DNA of 64,000 bases from Aquimarina sp. AU58 (lineage in GTDB: Bacteria > Bacteroidota > Bacteroidia > Flavobacteriales > Flavobacteriaceae), in NCBI RefSeq assembly GCF_900312745.1, contig NZ_OMPD01000014.1:2976001-3040000 (forward strand), given 5' to 3'. The notes beneath the pieces are model-generated. The model saw only the letters and a list, made by a program, of their open reading frames with translations. It searched no databases and was not told the DNA's origin. Shown in pieces: positions 1 to 9,600 of this stretch (position 1 is its first letter; each line of letters begins with the position of its first letter). The position numbers and the translations under genes are program-made.

Positions 1-843
1 CTTACAGATAATCGTAATACAGACAATTTTGATCTTGTAGCCAAACGAACTATTCATGAAGTTGCACACCAATGGTGGGGCCATATGCTTACTCCTAAAA
101 ATGTAGATGGAGGAGGGTTAATCACAGAAGGGTTAACCAAATATACCGAAGCAGTTATTATGGAAAAATACTATGGTAAAAAAGCAATTTGGCAATTAAG
201 TAAATCTGCTAATACTAGATATTTTACCGGTCGTTCTTATGCTACCGATCCAGAACCTCCTTTATACATTGGAGAAGGACAATCTTATTTGCTTTATGGA
301 AAAAGCTATGTGTCCCTGTTAGCACTTAGAGATTTGATAGGAGAACAGAATATGAACGAAGCTCTTAGAAAATTGGCAATCAAATATAAAGATGAAAAGG
401 AATCTAAAATTACATCAACAGAATTATTAAACGAGTTTTATTCGGTTACCCCAGAGAAGTACCATATTTTGATAGATGATTGGTTTAAACGTATTATTAC
501 ATATGATTTACAAATTGAAAATGCAAAGGTTACTGTACTCGACACCGGTAAATACGAAGTTACTATAGACATTTCGGCAAAACGTTTTGAAACCAAAGAA
601 AATGGAGAAGCGATAGCAATTTCAATAGATGAACCTATTCAAATTGGGATGTTTTCAAAAGACCCAAGTACGATAGATCATCAAGATGCTATACTATATT
701 TAAAGCCTCATCAGATCAATACAGATCAAATGCAGATTAAACTTATTGTAGATGAGATTCCACAATATATCTCAATTGATCCTTTTGGTACCCGTTTGGA
801 TGCAAATACTATTGATAATACTAAGAAACCCATAGGTATTTAA
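1..843 (+). CDS. ABC permease/M1 peptidase fusion, C-terminal part (truncated by window edge)
   Basis: The reading frame is open from base 1, so this is the last 280 residues of a longer protein whose start lies outside the window. It carries the M1 gluzincin zinc site HEVAH followed by QWWG (residues 19-27 of the visible part) and the third-ligand segment EGLTKYTEA. The Tyr segment reads LLYGKSY, where the two complete paralogues have YSKG or YGKG. The tail matches those of the fusions at 6.6-10.2 kb and 36.1-39.7 kb (each about 1190 residues), including the shared ending with IDP and TRLD. By analogy the missing part should be an ABC2-type permease with many membrane spans. Substrate unknown. 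Confidence 0.85.
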   Translation, partial: LTDNRNTDNFDLVAKRTIHEVAHQWWGHMLTPKNVDGGGLITEGLTKYTEAVIMEKYYGKKAIWQLSKSANTRYFTGRSYATDPEPPLYIGEGQSYLLYGKSYVSLLALRDLIGEQNMNEALRKLAIKYKDEKESKITSTELLNEFYSVTPEKYHILIDDWFKRIITYDLQIENAKVTVLDTGKYEVTIDISAKRFETKENGEAIAISIDEPIQIGMFSKDPSTIDHQDAILYLKPHQINTDQMQIKLIVDEIPQYISIDPFGTRLDANTIDNTKKPIGI

Positions 844-926
844 ATGATTAATTTATGATATGGCGAAAAATAATGGGAGTGTAAAAAAAGAATTCATAAC
901 TTTCAAAATTCTATTATACTGAATTT

Positions 927-1496
927 ATGAAAAAAATACACTTCCTTATTTTTTTGTTAGGTTGTTTTACAGCATCTTTCTCTCAGGATGTAAATGAAAC
1001 TCATCAATTTTGGAACTCATTACAGAATTTATGCGGAAAATCATTTGAAGGTACTCTGGAACTACCCGTAAAAGATGAGCAATTTGGTGGCAAACGATTA
1101 GTGATGCATGTACGTTATTGTAGTGATACCGTTATAAAAATACCTTTTTTTGTTGGGGATGATAAATCCAGAACCTGGGTATTAACGTATAAAAATGATC
1201 GTATTACTTTAAAACATGATCATAGGCATGAAGATGGCTCTGAGGATAAAATTACTCAATATGGTGGTAGTACGACAAATCTAGGGCAAAAAGGGATACA
1301 AGTATTTCCTGCAGATGAGGAAACCAAAAAAATGATTCCCGCAGCCTCTACTAATGTTTGGTGGATTACGGTTGATGATACAACTTTTACCTATAACTTA
1401 AGACGTTTAGGGACTCCACGCGTTTTTAAAGTTGTAATGGATATCACAAAATCGGTAGAAAATCCTGATGCTCCCTGGGGTTGGTTAAAGGATTAA
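927..1496 (+). CDS. Secreted protein of unknown function
   Basis: 189 residues. It begins with a signal peptide (MKK, a hydrophobic stretch, then ASFSQ), with probable cleavage before Asp21; a lipobox-like LLGC at 10-13 is present but lies too early to be convincing. The mature part is polar and probably beta-rich, with conserved-looking stretches such as GKSFEGTL and KHDHRHEDGSED. It lies 84 bp after the fusion gene and just before the Lrp regulator, on the same strand. I do not recognise the family and assign no activity. Confidence 0.75.
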   Translation: MKKIHFLIFLLGCFTASFSQDVNETHQFWNSLQNLCGKSFEGTLELPVKDEQFGGKRLVMHVRYCSDTVIKIPFFVGDDKSRTWVLTYKNDRITLKHDHRHEDGSEDKITQYGGSTTNLGQKGIQVFPADEETKKMIPAASTNVWWITVDDTTFTYNLRRLGTPRVFKVVMDITKSVENPDAPWGWLKD

Positions 1497-1523
1497 TACA
1501 TCCTCAATTATAGTATTGTATTT

Positions 1524-1934
1524 ATGTTGGATAATATAGATCATAAAATTATCAATAGACTTAAAGATAATTCGAGAGCGTCTTACGTTGAAATAGGTCG
1601 ACAAATAGGACTTTCTCCATCCTCGGTTAGAGAGCGTATCCAAAAATTAGAGGATCTTGGAATTATAAAAGGGTATAGGGTTGAATTGGATAATAAAAAA
1701 CTAGGTTTTGGTATTGAAGTTCTTATTATGCTCAAATTATTTAGTGGAAACCTGAATGTGTTTTGTAGTGAATTAGATAAATTTCCAGAAATTGTTGAAG
1801 CACACCGTGTTACAGGGGCACACAATATTTCTATGAAAGTGAAATTAATTGATCAATTACACTTACAACAGTTTATTGATAAACTACTACGATATGGTGA
1901 TCCTACAACGTATTTAATTTTATCTGATATTTAA
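1524..1934 (+). CDS. Lrp/AsnC family transcriptional regulator
   Basis: 136 residues, slightly short for the usual 140-165. The N-terminal winged HTH is clear: LDNIDHKIINRLKDNSRASYVEIGRQIGL-like opening, then SPSSVRERIQKLEDLGIIKGY. It is followed by an RAM/AsnC ligand-binding beta-alpha domain with VEAHRVTGAHN (about residues 91-101). The family binds amino acids or related small molecules and regulates nearby metabolic genes; the effector cannot be read here. Its 3' end overlaps the convergent small gene by 4 bp. Confidence 0.9.
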   Translation: MLDNIDHKIINRLKDNSRASYVEIGRQIGLSPSSVRERIQKLEDLGIIKGYRVELDNKKLGFGIEVLIMLKLFSGNLNVFCSELDKFPEIVEAHRVTGAHNISMKVKLIDQLHLQQFIDKLLRYGDPTTYLILSDI

Positions 1935-2257
1935 CTCATTTCACCTTCACCAACAGGTTCATTAGCAGTAGAAATCCTAGAATTATTGAATCCGTTATCA
2001 TTATTGAAATAAACATAGATTGGACTTTCATTTCTTAGCATATCTATTAAATGTTGTAATTGATCATGGTGATAATAAAAGCTATAATATGATCCAGAAA
2101 CGGTTGCTACGGGGAGTACAGCATTAGGATCTTCTCTAAACCAAACCGAACAGGTTTCTCCACCAACTCCCTTTAAAATTAGATTGGTTTTTCCTAAGCT
2201 TCGGGATGACCAATTGTAATATGAATATGTTTTTACTTGAAAAGATGATTGTGCCAT
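1931..2257 (-). CDS. Small protein of unknown function
   Basis: 108 residues, no signal peptide and no membrane segment. It is rich in Tyr, Ser and Asn (SYYNWSSRS, SGSYYSFYYHHD) and looks like a compact beta-rich domain. It starts MAQSSFQV and overlaps the end of the convergent Lrp gene by 4 bp. The following 117 bp before the next minus-strand gene show no obvious signal. I do not recognise the family; the full-length open frame in a gap between convergent genes is the main support. Confidence 0.6.
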   Translation of the reverse strand: MAQSSFQVKTYSYYNWSSRSLGKTNLILKGVGGETCSVWFREDPNAVLPVATVSGSYYSFYYHHDQLQHLIDMLRNESPIYVYFNNDNGFNNSRISTANEPVGEGEMS

Positions 2258-2374
2258 AACTTTATAAATTTATTATGACCAAATATACAATGGAAGGCTT
2301 TGAGATAAAAGAGTTAAAAGACTGATTGGGAACAGTTAAATCCCTGTTCTTTAAAAAACATTGATATGCAATAT

Positions 2375-3658
2375 CTATTTTTTCGCATTGAAATCATGAT
2401 TTATAATTGTTTTTTCATCAGGGCCTTCAATAATGTTTAAATGACGAACTTCTCCCGCACCCAAAAATCGGTAACGAATACCTACAAATTTCCCTATAGA
2501 TTTATTGTATCGTCTCGAGTAGATTTCCTTATCATCAATAAAAACAGCCACTTTTTTTTCTTTGATATTGATATCGATAGCTCTGAAATCAGAAAAATCA
2601 ACCCCAAAAGCAGAAAGGTCATGTTCTTTACCTCTTAAGTACACATCATTAAGCATTACATTGATATCTGAAACACATCCCGGAATAGAGAAGGGTACTA
2701 TTAAAGCTCCATTCGTACCTAATATAACTATCCTTAGTTTTTGACAAACCGCCCATTTTTCTCTATACAGATTACGAACAGAGGTCTTGATTTTAATATT
2801 ATCTCCAGATACATCTCCAAAATCTTTTACCAAATGAAAAGTAGAGACTACAGGTTCTGTAGTAGACTTAATTTCATTAATGATAGTATTTGAAAAAGAT
2901 AGCGTATCTCGAAATATATCTGTATTTGAGACATATTTTGGGATAGGTTTATAATCTATCGTGCCCACCCAACTATTTGATGTAATAAACAAATCATGCT
3001 CTTTTATGATTTGCCCATCAACCAGAAGTTTGGCACCAAAATACCCTGGAAAATAATAAATACCAGTAGCTTTCTTTTGTCCTGGTTTTATTTTAATAGT
3101 TTTTGTAACATCCCAGAATTGTTGAATGTATATACTATCGGACTTAATTGTATTTAAATCAAAATCAAAAACTACAGAATTTGGTAACCCTTCGGTTATT
3201 GGTCTACTACTAAAAGTGATTTTTGAGGAATCAATATTGGTTACTTCCTCTTTTTTAGCTCCAATCATAGAATAAAACGAAATAAACACAATAGTCATAA
3301 TCGAGGCAGAAACCATAATAACGCCTAGATTCTGAGTTATTTTTTTCTCTACCCAAGACGGTTTTTTGACATCTTTTTTATTCTTGAAATCTCTCCAATT
3401 TGCATATCCAGCAAATTGTGAAAGTGTGTTTAATGTACTAATACTAGGAGCACTCTTATAATTTACTTTACCCCAAACACGTTTTAGAGTTGTTGGACTT
3501 AAGAGAATACCTGTGCTTTGCTGAATACTATCACTCAGTTCGATAAATACATCATTATGCCATTGATCAGAGTTTCCCCACTCGAGTTTCTCCTCGATTT
3601 CGAGCAAACACTTTTGTACTAATTTATGTTCTGGATACGTATTCATAATATCAAACAA
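2375..3658 (-). CDS. Membrane protein with N-terminal HTH-like region and C-terminal beta-rich domain
   Basis: 427 residues. The first 90 or so contain the pattern LSPTTLKRVWGKV, then TLNTLSQFAGY and NWRDFK, a segment seen at the N-terminus of many Bacteroidota proteins and reminiscent of an HTH. One membrane span follows (about 107-130, LGVIMVSASIMTIVF). The rest is periplasmic or extracellular, beta-rich, with a laminin-G-like look (FIDDKEIYSRRYN, FVGIRYRFLGAGEV). Such a layout suggests a one-component membrane sensor, but no DNA-binding activity is proven. It is divergent from the LamG-like secreted gene at 3768, sharing a 109-bp intergenic region. An alternative start is Met5 (3646). Confidence 0.7.
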   Translation of the reverse strand: MFDIMNTYPEHKLVQKCLLEIEEKLEWGNSDQWHNDVFIELSDSIQQSTGILLSPTTLKRVWGKVNYKSAPSISTLNTLSQFAGYANWRDFKNKKDVKKPSWVEKKITQNLGVIMVSASIMTIVFISFYSMIGAKKEEVTNIDSSKITFSSRPITEGLPNSVVFDFDLNTIKSDSIYIQQFWDVTKTIKIKPGQKKATGIYYFPGYFGAKLLVDGQIIKEHDLFITSNSWVGTIDYKPIPKYVSNTDIFRDTLSFSNTIINEIKSTTEPVVSTFHLVKDFGDVSGDNIKIKTSVRNLYREKWAVCQKLRIVILGTNGALIVPFSIPGCVSDINVMLNDVYLRGKEHDLSAFGVDFSDFRAIDINIKEKKVAVFIDDKEIYSRRYNKSIGKFVGIRYRFLGAGEVRHLNIIEGPDEKTIINHDFNAKK

Positions 3659-3767
3659 AAGTCATCAAAAATTACGACTTGAACAACATTGAACCAATTT
3701 GCACCAACTTGTTTACACTTTATATACTATACATTAGAACTTTGAATGAAATCAAAAAACGAAACTC

Positions 3768-4874
3768 ATGATTAGATATATTATATTCTCTATAGTAAGT
3801 ATTTTTTTTATTCAAGAAGGGAATTCTCAAAATATAATTCCTTTAGATACGATTCATTGGGAAATAAATGCCCAATCTTATGTTTTAGAAAATTATAAAG
3901 GAAAAGATGCAATTTATATTCAGCGTGGCTTAGCATTTTTAAAAGATACTAAATTCTTGAATGGTACTATTGAGTTTGATGTATATCTTACTAACCGACA
4001 AGGGTTCCCTGGTGTTCGTTTTAGAGCTTCTGATAGAAATAATATGGAATCTTTTTACCTGCGAGCCCATCTTTCGGGTAAACCCGATGCCAATCAAGCT
4101 GCTCCTGTTATTAATGGTATAACACCGTGGCAACTTTATTTTGGACCTAAATATTCTTTTGCATATGACTATAATTATGATGATTGGACCCATGTAAAAA
4201 TAGTAGTGAATGGTCGTAGAGCACAGATATACCTGGACTATTCTGAAACTCCAAACCTATCGTGGAATCTGGTTCATGATCCCAAAGAAGGACAGATTGC
4301 AATAGGAGGCGGGGGTCCCGCGGCCATGCATTATGCGAATTTCAAAATTGATAAAAGTAAATATGAAATAGTAGATTTTAAGCCTATAAAAAGAAAACCT
4401 ATTGAAGGATTAATTTCAGAATGGCAAGTGTCTGATATGTTTGAAGAAAAATTAGTAAATAATCCATTGAAGCTAAATGAAGTAATTCAATCTAGAAAAT
4501 GGGGAAAAACAATCCAGGTAGAAGAAGGTACTGCTGCAAACATTGCGAGAGAAGTAGTTTTGGTTGACGGAACTCCCGGAAATACTGTTTTTGCAAAAAT
4601 TAAAATTACATCAAACAAAGATCAAATAAAGCTTTTTGAATTTGGATACAGCGATAGAGTAGTAGCTATTTTAAACGGCAAGCCTATTTATAAAGGAACA
4701 AATAGGTGGCGTTCTAGAGATTATAGATATTTGGGTACTGTAGGATTGTTTGATGCAATATATCTAAATCTTAAAAAAGGAGAAAACACACTTCTATTGG
4801 CCGTTTCTGAAGATTTTGGAGGCTGGTTAGTAACAGGGAAATTTCCTGATCAAAATGGGATTAAAATACAATAA
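3768..4874 (+). CDS. Secreted LamG/concanavalin-like domain protein
   Basis: 368 residues with a signal peptide (MIRYIIFSIVSIFFIQEGNSQ). Residues about 25-200 look like a concanavalin-like jelly roll related to DUF1080/LamG domains: GTIEFDVYLTNRQGFPGVRF, WTHVKIVVNGRRAQIYLD, and GGGGPAAMHYANFKI. The C-terminal part (about 215-368) is a second beta-rich module ending in GGWLVTGKF. These folds usually bind carbohydrate or cleave glycosides; no catalytic residues were identified, so binding is the safer reading. It is divergent from the membrane protein at 2375-3658, whose extracellular part has a similar look. Confidence 0.75.
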   Translation: MIRYIIFSIVSIFFIQEGNSQNIIPLDTIHWEINAQSYVLENYKGKDAIYIQRGLAFLKDTKFLNGTIEFDVYLTNRQGFPGVRFRASDRNNMESFYLRAHLSGKPDANQAAPVINGITPWQLYFGPKYSFAYDYNYDDWTHVKIVVNGRRAQIYLDYSETPNLSWNLVHDPKEGQIAIGGGGPAAMHYANFKIDKSKYEIVDFKPIKRKPIEGLISEWQVSDMFEEKLVNNPLKLNEVIQSRKWGKTIQVEEGTAANIAREVVLVDGTPGNTVFAKIKITSNKDQIKLFEFGYSDRVVAILNGKPIYKGTNRWRSRDYRYLGTVGLFDAIYLNLKKGENTLLLAVSEDFGGWLVTGKFPDQNGIKIQ

Positions 4875-4945
4875 AGCAATCTAGTAATGAAAATTATAAT
4901 TGTGAATCTTTGATAGAGATGATGCGACCGGATAATAATTAAAAT

Positions 4946-5635
4946 TTAGCTAAGTAAGTTATTAATGTTTGGCTTATATATTTTCCCCACAGGAATTTTA
5001 TGATCCTTAATTGTTATTCGGTTGCCTTCAATTAGTTCTATTTTAGTCTTTGCAATAATAAATGATTTGTGCACCTTTATAAAATCTTTTTTAGAAAGCA
5101 TCTCTTCAAAAGAAGATAAGGTTTGATGCGTAATGATCATTTGATGTTCTAAATATACCTTTACATAATTTCCATAAGCTTCTAAGAATAAAAGATCTTT
5201 TAGTTTTACCTGATAATGCTTTTTGTTGTCTTTTAAAAAGATACTGGAATCATCTATGTTTTTTACGTTTTGCGAATGTAATGACAACGTTCCCTGCACT
5301 TTTTGTATTGCTGTAACAAATCGCTGAAAACTAAATGGTTTTAATAAATAATCATCAATATTAAGTTCATAACCTTCTAATGCAAACTCTTTATAAGCAG
5401 TAGTTACGATAATCTTAGGAGGATTTGATAATGTTTTTAAAAAATCAAAACCTGTAAGCTTAGGCATATTAATATCTAAAAATACTAAATCTACCTGATG
5501 CTGATTTAGGTACTCTATAGCCTCAAAAGCATTATAACAATGCTTTTGAAGCGATAAATAGGGTAAATTACTGCTATAATCTTCAATAATATCGTGTGAA
5601 GCGGTTTCGTCGTCTATTATGATGTAGGTGATCAT
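4946..5635 (-). CDS. LytTR-family response regulator
   Basis: 229 residues. The REC domain has the acidic pocket Asp8-Asp9-Glu10, phospho-acceptor Asp54 in FLDINMP, the TTAY switch segment and the Lys of LLKPF. The C-terminal LytTR DNA-binding domain (about 130-229) includes FLEAYGNYVKVYL and FIKVHKSFII. It overlaps its kinase by 4 bp (ATGA) and is the last gene of the four-gene minus-strand operon: ABC ATPase, permease/M1 fusion, kinase, regulator. It is very similar to the regulators at 33163 and 59208 (GYELNI, DYLLKPF). A matching 21-bp-period direct repeat lies in front of the operon at 11152-11182. Confidence 0.95.
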   Translation of the reverse strand: MITYIIIDDETASHDIIEDYSSNLPYLSLQKHCYNAFEAIEYLNQHQVDLVFLDINMPKLTGFDFLKTLSNPPKIIVTTAYKEFALEGYELNIDDYLLKPFSFQRFVTAIQKVQGTLSLHSQNVKNIDDSSIFLKDNKKHYQVKLKDLLFLEAYGNYVKVYLEHQMIITHQTLSSFEEMLSKKDFIKVHKSFIIAKTKIELIEGNRITIKDHKIPVGKIYKPNINNLLS

Positions 5636-6624
5636 GATTTGTATAATTCTAATTTCACAAAATATATTTGATTTTGATTGCTAATCGTTAATTTATGTTT
5701 ACCATTTGGGTAAAGTAAATTAAGGCGATCTTGTAAGTTTTCTAAACCAATACCTCCAGACTTTACGTGTGTATCGGGATCATAATTATTTTTGATGGTA
5801 AATAGTATTTGGCTGTCGTTTTCTAGTAGCTCAATGTGTATAAAAGATTGATTTACAAGTTTTTCTACCCCATGTTTAAAGGAATTCTCTAACAAGATAA
5901 TAAACAATAACGGAGGGATAGGGTAGTCCTTATTAATAATACTATGCTTAAAATCAATATCGATTGTTTTATGATACCTGGCTGTTTGTAGCTCAATAAA
6001 ATTGGTTAAATATTTAATTTCTTCTTCAAGATGAACAGCTTCTTCTTTTCCATCATAAATAGTAAATCGCATCATATCTGATAGTTTAAGCACATATTCT
6101 TGTGCGGTATCAGGGTCTTTTTTAATTAATGAGTATAAATTATTAAGTGTATTAAAGAAAAAATGAGGGTTTATTTGAGTTTTTAAAAGTTCTAATTCTG
6201 CTTTGACTTTATCATTTTTAAGGGTCTGTATTTTTGCCCACTGTTCAAATGCCCATGAAAAAATGGTATAAAAAATCAATAGTGCTAGTAATATCCCAAA
6301 TAGATCTGTAAGCCATATATTATGATTAACTACCCAAAAACTTTCTTGATCATCATCTATTCTATTGGCCATATTCATTCCGAAAATCAACAGCCCGATT
6401 ATAGCTATATATATAATTATTTTTATAGTAGAATTAGGCCAATTTGTTTTTAATTTACCTGTTTTGAAGAGATAAAATAATAACATAAAGGAAATCACTA
6501 AACCAGTAAGAAAGTTTAAAAAGATATGTAGTTCACTATTACTATCTTTAAATATCAAGCTTAATGTAGCCAGAATTACAGCAAGAATGATCGTAATATA
6601 AAATCTCTTTTTTAATGTCATCAT
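5632..6624 (-). CDS. LytS-type sensor histidine kinase
   Basis: 330 residues. Four predicted membrane spans occupy roughly residues 8-130, with no large extracellular sensor. The His_kinase domain has the phospho-acceptor block QINPHFFFNTLNNLYSL (about 150-167), then a HATPase_c domain with LLENSFKHG (N box) and GIGLENLQDRL (G box). It should phosphorylate the LytTR regulator encoded just downstream. The upstream neighbour is the permease/M1 fusion, 9 bp away, so the kinase probably reports on that transporter's substrate or on the envelope state. That ligand is not visible. Confidence 0.95.
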   Translation of the reverse strand: MMTLKKRFYITIILAVILATLSLIFKDSNSELHIFLNFLTGLVISFMLLFYLFKTGKLKTNWPNSTIKIIIYIAIIGLLIFGMNMANRIDDDQESFWVVNHNIWLTDLFGILLALLIFYTIFSWAFEQWAKIQTLKNDKVKAELELLKTQINPHFFFNTLNNLYSLIKKDPDTAQEYVLKLSDMMRFTIYDGKEEAVHLEEEIKYLTNFIELQTARYHKTIDIDFKHSIINKDYPIPPLLFIILLENSFKHGVEKLVNQSFIHIELLENDSQILFTIKNNYDPDTHVKSGGIGLENLQDRLNLLYPNGKHKLTISNQNQIYFVKLELYKS

Positions 6625-6633
6625 TCAAATATA

Positions 6634-9600
6634 TTAAAGATTCACAGAAACTATGTTATCAGCCATATTTCTATCTAATCTGGTGTAATATGGATCTATA
6701 CCAATATAGGCCGGAATTTTCTTGGTAATGATTTTAAAAACCATTTCTTTTTTATTGATTTGGTGAGGCTTTAAATAGAGAATATTTTTATCATTATCGA
6801 TAGTTTCCGGATGTTTTTTAAATATTCCAATTTTAATAGGTTCGTTAATATTGATCGTGATTTCTTTTCCATCGGTATTTGTCTCAAATCGTTGTGCTTT
6901 TATATCTACCGTAATTTCGTAATTACCATTCTTAAGTTTTTTATGGGAAGTACTCTTAATTCCTAAATCATAAGTGATTACACGTTTCATCCAATCATCA
7001 ATTAGGTTATGATATTTGATGGGAGTAACCAGATACAGCTCTTCAAGAAAATCAAGTGTTGTTGCAGTCGGTTTATCACTGTATTTATGTATCATATTTT
7101 GTAGTGCCGTATTTACATTAGATTCTCCTATAATATCTTTTATTGCAGACATAACAATAGCCCCTTTACTATATCCTAAATATTGTTGTAACTGACTTAA
7201 GTATAATGAAGGCTCTATTTCGGTGGCACGAGAACGACCACTAAAATACCTTTTTACCGTATGTTCTGATAGTTGTCTAACCATAGTTTTACCATATAAT
7301 TTTTCCATAATTACGGTTTCAGAGTATTTGGCTAGAGATTCTGATAGTACCATGAATCCATTAATTCGCTTTGGTGTAAGTAGCCCTCCCCACCATTGAT
7401 GTGCTATTTCATGAATGATCACTCTGGCAATTACATTAAAGTTTTGTGGGTTTGAAACATCTCTTTTAAAAACTTTTTCATTAATACTAATTACACCCGG
7501 CATTGCCTGGCCATTGGCTCCGCCACCTCCAAATATTGACATTTCGCCGATACGAAGGTGTTTATGAGGATATTTTCCAAAATTATCGGTTGCATAATCA
7601 ATAGTTGCTTTAGTTACTTTTATCATTTCTGGGATATTTCTATAATGCTCTGGGAGGTAGTACAATTCAATTTGAATGCCCTTATGGTTTGTTTTTTCAA
7701 TTTTATAGCGTGCCGAATGATATGCCACCATACTGTTAATTTTACCTTTAGATTTATAATGATAATAATTTCTATCATTCGATTTCCAGTGTTTTATTAA
7801 ATCCCCAGAACATAGTACAGACTGATCCTTTGATGTAGATACTACGGCTTCAAAATCTATATTTTCAAAATTAAATTTCCCTCCGATTTGCAAATAATTG
7901 TCATTAACTACTGGTTTTTCTTTTACAGGTAATCCTCGTTTTTCCCGTTCATAAACATGATTAATCTCGTATTCTCTTACATAGCCCAAATGAGGACTAA
8001 ATTGATGACTTTTAATATAAGATCCATTACTTGTAATACTATGGTCGATATCAAATCCAGAAGAACTTTTGGTTAAATTATATTCCATTTTTAGGATCGA
8101 ACCCTGTTGCAATGGAGTATGAAGTTTAAATAAGTAGGTTCCTATGATGGAATCATGAAAAACCTGTGTGCTATTTTCTATAGATAGCTTTTTTAATGGT
8201 ATAGGTGCAGTAATAAAGATTTCTCTTATAGGTTGAGTGTTTGTATTCGTTATCAAACAGGAAGCTTTTACTTCATATTTATGTTTATTTGGAAAAATAT
8301 CTACTGCTGTTTGTACTGAAACTAATTTTGGTATTACCAGATGATCATATTTTTTATAAGCACGTTCATATTTCTCATTAAAATCATATGCTTCATCTGC
8401 TATTTCATATTCATTGATGATGTTGGTATTATAGTAGATATAGCTACCGATAGTTACGAATAGAAAAACAAAGCTTATCAATAGTACTCTTTCTTTTTTA
8501 TTCCATATCCTTTTAGTGTATGTTTTGATAGTAGAAATGGTTCCTCTTTTCCATAATTTAAAACCGAATAGGGCCGTTACTCCTGCAAAAGTGATCCAAT
8601 ACAAGGATAACCAGTTAAATTTTACAACATATTGTCCGTATGCATTAAAATCAGAATATGCTCTGGCCATACTGGGTAGGTTGTTGAAAAGAACCAAAGG
8701 ATGTTCTAATCCTATGCTATTGCTTAAGGGACCAAATAATAACATAATACCTCCGGAAATGACCATTCCTAAATACTTGTTAGAAACTATATTTTGAATT
8801 AATAATGCAAAAATTGTGTATAATAAAACCTGAAGCCCTCCGAAGTACAACATCGAAAAATAATGAGTTAATCCTAAATCGTAATAACCATTTGAAAGCT
8901 GAAATGTTATTGCAACAAATATTGATATTAAAATAAGTAGTATGGGGATTATAGCTATTGTAATATACTTAGAAATAAAAAATGTACTATTTTTTATAGG
9001 GGTTGCCTCAATAATCTCATGAAACTTGTTAGATCTTGATTTCCATACTACCTCACCAGTATAAAAAACAATGAGTAACAATCCCATTATTGGTAAAATT
9101 TCATGAATCAAACCTATAAACAGGTCTGTAGTAGGGTAACGATTTCCGTAAATCCCAAAACTACGTACGCTATTATTAAATGCCAGTACAATCATAGCAA
9201 TCCATAATAGCATAATGACCAGAAAAGGAATTCCTGTAATTATCATTTTTGTATCTAATATTACAATCGATCTAATGCGTGCTATTCTAGCTGCTAATGT
9301 ATCTGAAACAGTAGTTACAGGTGTGTAAGTAGAATTACTAGTTGTATCTTCTATAGATATAGCTTGTTTTTTTATTTTTTGATCTAGTTTCCTGAAATAG
9401 AATAATCGATAAGATATTAGTATAGATGCAAGGCCAAAAAACATCCAAATAATTCTGTTCCATACAAAATGTCCTGATAGTGAAATAAGAGTTTCGTTTT
9501 TTTCTATTGGTGTTAAGAACTGAGTTTGTTCAAAAAAAGCACTTAACCCTATTGGATCTACTAAAGACGCAATTTCTAAAACCTCTGGATCAGAAAGTAT

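Noticed and set aside
1583..1825. Antisense open frame in the Lrp gene (and many similar antisense frames elsewhere)
   Set aside because: Lies wholly inside a well-supported gene on the opposite strand, with low-complexity translation and no family likeness.
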